Below are positions 1-4,587 of a stretch of 6,432 nt of DNA, one piece after another. The stretch spans positions 1 to 6,432 of the forward strand of contig PWMA01000143.1 in the NCBI GenBank assembly GCA_003558335.1, read 5' to 3'. The notes beneath the pieces were generated by a model that was not told where the DNA came from, ran no database searches, and saw nothing but the letters and a program-made list of their open reading frames with translations. The position numbers were made by a program, and so were the translations under genes. Each line of letters opens with the position of its first letter. The stretch's first letter is position 1. The DNA comes from Candidatus Methanofastidiosia archaeon (lineage in GTDB: Archaea; Methanobacteriota_B; Thermococci; Methanofastidiosales; Methanofastidiosaceae).

Positions 1-1
1 A

Positions 2-1156
2 AAAATTCAGATGCAGCAAGCCATACTTACAGGCATGCAAGAAAAATCGTACCCTATAACAGGACAGAGCGAAATGAGTTCAGGAGCTATGGTCAGAACA
101 GAAAAAGTTCCTTGTAATTTTGTTCTAGTGGCAGCAGGAAATTTGGAAACCTTAAGAGATATGCATCCTGCACTAAGGTCAAGGGTTAGAGGTTATGGTT
201 ATGAAGTTTTCATGGAAAATACTATGCCGGCAACTGAAGAAAATATAAAAAAAATTGTTAGGTTTGTTGCACAAGAAGTAAAAAAAGATGCTAAAATTCC
301 ACATTTTTCTCTTGACGCAGTAGCTGAAATTGTTCAAGAAGCTCGAAGAAGAAGCAATCGAAAGAATCATCTTACCCTAAGATTAAGGGAACTAGGAGGA
401 ATGGTAAGAGCCGCTGGCGATGTTGCACTAAAAAAAGGTGACGATATGGTAACTGTTGAACACATAATAGAGGCCAGAAAACTTTCAAGATCACTTGAGC
501 ACCAAATTGCAGATGATTATATTGATAGAAAAAAAGCTTATCGTATATTTGGATCTACTGGAATCCAGATTGGGAAAATAAATGGACTTGCAGTATTAGG
601 TGAGGGAAGTGGTATAATCACACCCATAGAAGTTGGTGTAACTCCTTCATCATCAAAATCTCATGGAAACGTAGTTGCAACAGGAAAACTAGGGGAAATA
701 GCCAAAGAATCAATTTCTATTGTTTCTTCATTAGTTAAAAGATATTCAAATAAAGATCTATCAAAATATGATATTACAATTCAATTCCTTCAAGCATACG
801 AAGGAGTTGAAGGCGACAGTGCAAGTATATCTGTAGCAACAGCTGTTATTTCTGCACTTGAAGAACTTCCAATAAGGCAAGATGTTGCAATGACAGGATC
901 ACTTTCAGTTAGAGGAGATGTTCTTCCTATCGGTGGCGTAACAGCTAAAATTGAAGCTGCCTATGAAAGTGGCATGAAAGAAGTAATTATCCCTGAATCA
1001 AACAAAGACGACGTATATATAGAAAAATCAAAGAGGGAAAAGATAAAAATAGTTCCTGTTAAAAGGCTAGAAGATATATTACTTTATGTCTTAGTAGCAA
1101 ATAAGAATTCAGAGTTTATAAAAAACCTAATTAAATTAAATAAATCTTCATCTTAA
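2..1156 (+). CDS. lonB: Archaeal Lon protease LonB, C-terminal part (5' partial)
   Basis: ATP-dependent, membrane-anchored serine protease of archaea that degrades misfolded and regulatory proteins. The frame is open from base 2, and the codons before the first ATG (11-13) read K-I-Q, which continues the conserved LonB segment. That ATG is therefore internal, and the Walker A/B motifs and membrane anchor lie upstream of the window. Numbering from the Met at 11, the end of the AAA+ module is visible: sensor-1 Asn44 in VLVAAGN, arginine-finger region LRSRVRGYGYE (55-65) and sensor-2 region LTLRLRELGG (121-130). The Lon protease domain follows (about 185-365). Its catalytic dyad is Ser270 in GDSAS (codon 818-820) and Lys313 in TAKIEAA (codon 947-949). 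The 43-residue spacing equals that of the E. coli Lon dyad Ser679/Lys722. The stop is TAA, and the next gene follows closely, suggesting co-transcription. The family is certain; only the N-terminal half is unseen. Confidence 0.96.
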   Translation, partial: KIQMQQAILTGMQEKSYPITGQSEMSSGAMVRTEKVPCNFVLVAAGNLETLRDMHPALRSRVRGYGYEVFMENTMPATEENIKKIVRFVAQEVKKDAKIPHFSLDAVAEIVQEARRRSNRKNHLTLRLRELGGMVRAAGDVALKKGDDMVTVEHIIEARKLSRSLEHQIADDYIDRKKAYRIFGSTGIQIGKINGLAVLGEGSGIITPIEVGVTPSSSKSHGNVVATGKLGEIAKESISIVSSLVKRYSNKDLSKYDITIQFLQAYEGVEGDSASISVATAVISALEELPIRQDVAMTGSLSVRGDVLPIGGVTAKIEAAYESGMKEVIIPESNKDDVYIEKSKREKIKIVPVKRLEDILLYVLVANKNSEFIKNLIKLNKSSS

Positions 1157-1164
1157 TCTTGTAC

Positions 1165-1170
1165 AAGGTG
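1165..1170 (+). promoter_or_regulatory. Shine-Dalgarno site deciding the hydrolase start
   Basis: AAGGTG lies six bases before the ATG at 1177. It matches the archaeal 16S 3' tail (anti-SD containing CACCU). It overlaps the in-frame TTG(1159)-to-ATG extension, so it argues that translation starts at ATG 1177 and not at TTG 1159 or at the GTG at 1168, which forms part of the site itself. Confidence 0.75.
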
Positions 1171-1176
1171 CTAAAA

Positions 1177-1797
1177 ATGTTTCATTTTATTCAATCTTTA
1201 GGAATAGACTCCAATTGTTATATCTTAGAAGGTGATAAAACTGCATTAATTGATACAGGGACTCATCAAAATTATCGATTATATGATTATATAGATGAGA
1301 ATGATTTAGAAATAGATTTTATTATAAATACTCACTGCCATTATGATCATATTGGGGGAAACAAATTTTTTCAAATACCCATATACGCTCATGAATACGA
1401 TTATCTTGATATCCAAAATTTTTCTGAAAAAACTCTTTTTAGAATTTTTTCTAAAGATTTTGATAGTTTTAGTAATGTTAATTCTTTAAAAGAAAATGAT
1501 GAAATAGATCTTGGACAATATCTGCTCAAGATAATACATACTCCTGGACATACTTCAGGATCTATATGTCTATTAGAAGAAAATAAAAGTTACCTTTTTT
1601 CAGGAGATACAGTATTTAAAGGTTCAGTTGGCAGATATGATCTTCCCTCAGGAAATCTTGAAGAACTGAAAGAATCATTAAAAAAACTTTGTAAAATTAA
1701 AGTTAAAGAGGTATTTCCAGGACACGGAGAAAGTTTTCCTGGAAAGGAACTTTTATTTAACAATTACATGGTTTCCTTGATGGAAGAAAATATATAA
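1177..1797 (+). CDS. Metallo-beta-lactamase-fold hydrolase (glyoxalase II-like)
   Basis: Soluble 206-residue enzyme of the metallo-beta-lactamase fold, glyoxalase II/GloB-like group, expected to bind two metal ions. The metal ligands are all present, numbered from ATG 1177. THCHYDH carries His53, His55, Asp57 and His58. HTPGHTSG carries His125, FSGD carries Asp144 and FPGHGE carries His183. The segment GSVGRYDLPSGN before the last helices resembles the GRxDLP signature common in small single-domain members of this group. No signal peptide or membrane segment is seen. A TTG at 1159 would add six residues, but the GGTG ribosome site at 1167-1170 favours ATG 1177. The gene follows lonB by 20 nt and is probably co-transcribed. 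The substrate cannot be read from the sequence: a glutathione-type thioesterase is unlikely in most archaea, and another thioester, persulfide or phosphoester is possible. Fold confidence is high; exact function is unknown. Confidence 0.9.
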   Translation: MFHFIQSLGIDSNCYILEGDKTALIDTGTHQNYRLYDYIDENDLEIDFIINTHCHYDHIGGNKFFQIPIYAHEYDYLDIQNFSEKTLFRIFSKDFDSFSNVNSLKENDEIDLGQYLLKIIHTPGHTSGSICLLEENKSYLFSGDTVFKGSVGRYDLPSGNLEELKESLKKLCKIKVKEVFPGHGESFPGKELLFNNYMVSLMEENI

Positions 1798-1815
1798 AAT
1801 ATTATATTTTTAATT

Positions 1816-1838
1816 GTATATTAGAAATCAAAATATAC
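1816..1838 (+). other. AU-rich 7-bp hairpin downstream of the hydrolase gene
   Basis: GTATATT (1816-1822) is the exact reverse complement of AATATAC (1832-1838), with a 9-nt loop. It lies 19 nt after the hydrolase stop codon and is not directly followed by a T run. It could be a weak 3'-end stem in the mRNA; chance occurrence in such AT-rich DNA is quite possible. Confidence 0.3.
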
Positions 1839-1871
1839 GTTAAAATTCTCTTTATAAATTTATTATTTACA

Positions 1872-1922
1872 GTTGGCAGTTTTTTTATATTTTCTTATAT
1901 GATTCTACTTTTTTTTGCCAAC
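1872..1922. repeat. 7-bp inverted repeat GTTGGCA/TGCCAAC upstream of gdh
   Basis: GTTGGCA at 1872-1878 and TGCCAAC at 1916-1922 are perfect inverted copies separated by 37 AT-rich bases. These are the only G+C-rich words in the intergenic region. The spacer includes T7 and T8 tracts and TTATAT-type elements (1884-1900). The pair may be paired operator half-sites flanking a promoter, or a coincidence. Function is inferred only from position. Confidence 0.35.
1880..1916 (+). terminator. Oligo-T terminator region after the lonB-hydrolase unit
   Basis: T7 at 1880-1886 and T8 at 1909-1916 lie on the non-template strand of the upstream genes, 80-120 nt past the hydrolase stop. Archaeal RNA polymerase terminates at oligo-T tracts without needing a stem, so either could end the lonB-hydrolase transcript. 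No experimental support is visible. Confidence 0.45.
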
Positions 1923-1936
1923 AATAAAAACTAATA

Positions 1937-1944
1937 CTTAAATA
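1937..1944 (+). promoter_or_regulatory. Candidate TATA box of the glutamate dehydrogenase gene
   Basis: CTTAAATA resembles the archaeal box A (TTTAWATA) and has a purine-rich stretch (AATAAAAAC) nearby upstream, as expected for a BRE. The usual box-to-start spacing would place transcription start near 1965-1970, which collides with the Shine-Dalgarno at 1965-1971. A more distal TTATAT element at 1895-1900, giving a leader of about 50 nt, is therefore an equally serious alternative. A short dyad, GTTAA-N4-TTAAC (1945-1958), lies just downstream. Confidence 0.35.
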
Positions 1945-1964
1945 GTTAAAATATTAACCAACTT

Positions 1965-1971
1965 AAAGGTG
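1965..1971 (+). promoter_or_regulatory. Shine-Dalgarno site of gdh
   Basis: AAAGGTG stands eight bases before the ATG at 1980 and matches the archaeal anti-SD. It confirms this start and implies that the gdh mRNA has a leader that includes it. Confidence 0.75.
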
Positions 1972-1979
1972 CACGTAGT

Positions 1980-3227
1980 ATGGAGAACATAGACCCTTTT
2001 GAAAATGTTTTAAAACAACTTGACAAAGTAAATAAGATTCTTAAACTTGATGAAGGCATATACGAATCATTGAAAAAACCAAAAAGATTCCTTGAGGTAA
2101 ACATCCCTGTAATCATGGATAATGGCGAACTAAAAGTTTTTACGGGATATAGGTGCCAATATAATGATGCACGAGGCCCAACAAAAGGAGGGATAAGGTA
2201 CCATTGGAATGTATCCTATTCTGAAGTAAAGGCCCTTGCGGCTTGGATGACTTGGAAATGTGCAGTTGTTGATATACCTTATGGAGGCGGAAAAGGGGGA
2301 ATAATTTGTAATCCAAAAGAAATGAGCGATAGGGAAATTGAAAGACTCTCCAGGGGATTTGTCGCAGCGATCTACAAATTTATCGGCCCTGAATTGGATA
2401 TACCTGCTCCTGATGTTTATACTAATCCAAAAGTGATGGGATGGATGATGGATGAGTTTTCTAAAATAAGGCAATATTATTCGCCTGCTGTGTTTACAGG
2501 CAAACCTTTATCTATAGGAGGGTCTTTAGGCAGAGGAGATGCAACTGCCAAAGGAGCATGGTATACTATTAGAGAATATGTAAAACATTTGAAATGGGAT
2601 ATAAAGAATACAACATCTGTGATTCAAGGATTTGGTAATGCAGGTGCATACATCTCTAAATTTTTGTATGATCAAGGCTCTAAGATCATTGCTGTTTCTG
2701 ACTCGAAAGGAGGTATTTACAATGAAAAAGGACTTGATCCTTACAAAGTACTAGAATATAAAGAAAGTACAGGTTCTGTTGCCAATTACCCAGGATCTAA
2801 AAATATAACAAACGAGGAACTTTTGACACTTGAATGCGATATTTTATGCCCATCTGCACTTGAAAATCAAATTACTGCAGAGAATGCAGAAAAAATAAGG
2901 GCTAAAATGATAGCCGAATTAGCAAATGGTCCTGTAACTCCTGAAGCTGATGAAATTCTTATAAAAAATGGTGTATACCAGTTGCCTGACTTTCTATGTA
3001 ATGCAGGGGGTGTAACTGTTTCATACTTTGAATGGGTTCAAAATTTAATGAATTATTATTGGACTACGGAAGAAGTATATGAAAAATTGGACAAAAAGAT
3101 GACAAAAGCATTTAGAGATGTAATAAGTGCGGCTGAAAAGCACAGCGTAGATATGAGAACTGCTTCTTATATAGTTGCAATTGAACGAATAGTCGATGCA
3201 ATGAAGGCAAGAGGATTTGGTTATTGA
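1980..3227 (+). CDS. gdhA: Glutamate dehydrogenase (Glu/Leu/Phe/Val dehydrogenase family)
   Basis: Cytosolic, normally hexameric enzyme catalysing L-glutamate + NAD(P)+ + H2O <=> 2-oxoglutarate + NH3 + NAD(P)H, linking amino-acid breakdown with nitrogen assimilation. The 415 residues match the length of archaeal GDHs, and the start MENIDPFE closely resembles the Thermococcales type. The substrate domain (about 1-185) shows Lys69 in KGGIR, Lys93 in MTWK, catalytic Lys105 in GGGKGG and catalytic Asp145 in PAPDV. The intervals of 24, 12 and 40 are identical to Lys89/113/125/Asp165 of the Clostridium symbiosum enzyme. The Rossmann domain carries GFGNAG (217-222) and an acidic Asp241 in VSDSKGG. 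Ser348 in TVSYFEW matches the side-chain-carboxylate serine, and together with Lys69 favours glutamate over leucine, phenylalanine or valine. Coenzyme preference cannot be settled by eye. The gene has its own ribosome site and is flanked by gaps of 182 and 70 nt, so it is probably monocistronic. Nothing is truncated. Confidence 0.96.
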   Translation: MENIDPFENVLKQLDKVNKILKLDEGIYESLKKPKRFLEVNIPVIMDNGELKVFTGYRCQYNDARGPTKGGIRYHWNVSYSEVKALAAWMTWKCAVVDIPYGGGKGGIICNPKEMSDREIERLSRGFVAAIYKFIGPELDIPAPDVYTNPKVMGWMMDEFSKIRQYYSPAVFTGKPLSIGGSLGRGDATAKGAWYTIREYVKHLKWDIKNTTSVIQGFGNAGAYISKFLYDQGSKIIAVSDSKGGIYNEKGLDPYKVLEYKESTGSVANYPGSKNITNEELLTLECDILCPSALENQITAENAEKIRAKMIAELANGPVTPEADEILIKNGVYQLPDFLCNAGGVTVSYFEWVQNLMNYYWTTEEVYEKLDKKMTKAFRDVISAAEKHSVDMRTASYIVAIERIVDAMKARGFGY

Positions 3228-3260
3228 TTTATTATTATATTATTTCTTTATTATTTATAT
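3228..3260 (+). terminator. T-rich tract after gdh, possible terminator
   Basis: The bases immediately after the gdh TGA are almost purely T and A, with short T runs (T3) but no long oligo-T and no convincing stem. Archaeal termination is possible here, but readthrough into gatD cannot be excluded. Confidence 0.25.
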
Positions 3261-3268
3261 GTAAAACG

Positions 3269-3276
3269 CTTATATA
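3269..3276 (+). promoter_or_regulatory. TATA box of gatDE, spaced for a leaderless transcript
   Basis: CTTATATA fits the archaeal box A consensus, and AAAACG directly upstream is a plausible BRE. Its centre lies about 25 bases before the gatD ATG (3298), the normal TATA-to-start distance, so transcription should begin at or within a base or two of the A of ATG. No GGTG/GGAG ribosome site lies upstream of that ATG, which agrees with a leaderless mRNA. A perfect 8-bp palindrome, ATCATGAT (3282-3289), sits between box and start. Confidence 0.6.
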
Positions 3277-3297
3277 GTATTATCATGATTTTTAAAT

Positions 3298-4587
3298 ATG
3301 GAGCCTATAGTAGGGGACTTAATCACATTAAAAAAAGATGATATTAGTTATGAAGGAATCTTAATCCCTTCTCCGAAAAAAGATTCAATTGTAATTAAAT
3401 TATCAAGTGGTTATAATATAGGATTTAAAAGATCCTCAGTCGAAATTACAAAAATTAAAAAGAGACAAAGGCCAAAAATTTTTCCTGAAACAAAGTTTGA
3501 TAAAAAAAAAGATTTACCCGAAATATCTTTAATTTCAACTGGCGGCACCATAGCTTCTAGAGTAGATTATGAAACGGGTGGAGTTAGATGGCTTATGAAG
3601 CCAGAGGAAATTTTTTTCATGACCCCAGAAATATCAGATATAGTATCTTTTAAAAATATCTCTTCTCCGTTTCAAATAGCATCGGAATCTATGACATTCG
3701 AATGTTACAAAATTCTTGCTAAAGAAGCAGCCAAAGAATTAAATTCTGGAGCTAAAGGGATAATTATAACTCATGGTACAGATACACTTCATTACACTTC
3801 TTCTGCACTATCATTCATGCTTCAAAATTTATCAAAACCAGTTTGTCTTGTAGGGGCTCAAAGAAGTCCTGATAGAGGAAGTTTTGATGGGGCTATGAAC
3901 CTAATAGGCGCTTCATATATTGCCGCACATTCAGACATAGGTGAAGTTGCAATTGTAATGCATGGCGAGATGAGTGATACATATTGCAATGTTTTGAGAG
4001 GTACAAAAGTTAGAAAAATGCACTCTACAAGAAGAGATACATTTAAACCCATTAATATACCTCCTTTAGCTAGAGTTTTCATGAACGGAAAAATAGAAAA
4101 ACTTTCCGAATATAGATTAAGACAAGAAGAAAATGAAGTCTATGCAGACGTAGAAATGGAAGAAAAAACAGCAATTATTAAGACTTATCCTAACTTTAAT
4201 CCCGATATTTTTGATTACTATATAGATAAAGGTTACAAAGGTCTAGTAATAGAGGCTTTAGCACTAGGGCATGTTCCTACAGATACAATAAATGATAAAT
4301 TTTCATGGATTAATTCAATCAAGAGGGCAACGGAGGAAGGTATTATCATTGTTTTTTCAACCCAATGTCTCTTTGGTAGAGTGAATCCTTTTGTTTATTC
4401 TAATGGTAGAATAATGGAAGAAATGGGAGTCATTTATGTTGAAGATATGTTGCCTGAAACAGCATACATTAAACTTTCATGGATTTTAGGACATACAAAT
4501 GATTACTCTGAAGTAAAGAAAAATATGCTTGCGAATCTATCAGGTGAACTAAACTATCGTATAAAAGGTGATAACAGTGGACTATAA
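3298..4587 (+). CDS. gatD: Glu-tRNA(Gln) amidotransferase subunit D (GatD)
   Basis: Asparaginase-type subunit of archaeal GatDE. It releases ammonia from an amide donor (glutamine, in some cases asparagine) and passes it to GatE for Glu-tRNA(Gln) amidation. The 429 residues are the normal length. Residues 1-60 form the small GatD-specific beta-barrel (GDLITLKKD...YEG..IP...GYNIG), which separates GatD from plain type I asparaginases. After a lysine-rich linker comes the asparaginase domain (75-400). Its catalytic set is Thr84 in STGGTIAS, Thr161 and Asp162 in THGTDT, and Lys240 in KVRKMHSTRRDTFKP (by alignment with E. coli asparaginase II Thr12/Thr89/Asp90/Lys162). The start is fixed by an in-frame TGA at 3286-3288 and by homology at the N-terminus. 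Residues 319-325 read EALALGH where I recall most GatDs having EGTGLGH. The gene precedes and overlaps gatE, the partner subunit. Confidence 0.95.
   Translation: MEPIVGDLITLKKDDISYEGILIPSPKKDSIVIKLSSGYNIGFKRSSVEITKIKKRQRPKIFPETKFDKKKDLPEISLISTGGTIASRVDYETGGVRWLMKPEEIFFMTPEISDIVSFKNISSPFQIASESMTFECYKILAKEAAKELNSGAKGIIITHGTDTLHYTSSALSFMLQNLSKPVCLVGAQRSPDRGSFDGAMNLIGASYIAAHSDIGEVAIVMHGEMSDTYCNVLRGTKVRKMHSTRRDTFKPINIPPLARVFMNGKIEKLSEYRLRQEENEVYADVEMEEKTAIIKTYPNFNPDIFDYYIDKGYKGLVIEALALGHVPTDTINDKFSWINSIKRATEEGIIIVFSTQCLFGRVNPFVYSNGRIMEEMGVIYVEDMLPETAYIKLSWILGHTNDYSEVKKNMLANLSGELNYRIKGDNSGL
4564..4572 (+). promoter_or_regulatory. Shine-Dalgarno of gatE inside the gatD 3' end
   Basis: AAAGGTGAT is a near-complete complement of the archaeal 16S 3' tail. 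It lies within gatD codons for K-G-D, with four bases between its end and the GTG at 4577. It decides the non-ATG start of gatE and indicates efficient, possibly coupled, translation of the two subunits. Confidence 0.8.

Noticed and set aside
11..13. ATG at 11 as the start of a 381-residue protein
   Set aside because: The frame is open to the window edge and the preceding codons (K-I-Q) continue the LonB homology. The AAA+ N-terminal half is simply outside the window.
1798..1979. Small RNA, tRNA, riboswitch or CRISPR in the largest gap
   Set aside because: The gap has no tRNA-like cloverleaf, no repeat-spacer pattern and no conserved riboswitch core. Only a weak 7-bp hairpin and a wide 7-bp inverted repeat are present.
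2130..2474. Minus-strand open frame inside gdh (also 179-370, 3858-4082 and 5068-5388 in other genes)
   Set aside because: All are antisense to genes with clear family motifs, with compositions typical of reverse-complement translation and no supporting ribosome sites identified.
3298..4587. Calling this gene a plain L-asparaginase
   Set aside because: The 60-residue N-terminal GatD-specific domain and the overlapping gatE make GatD far more likely than a free asparaginase.
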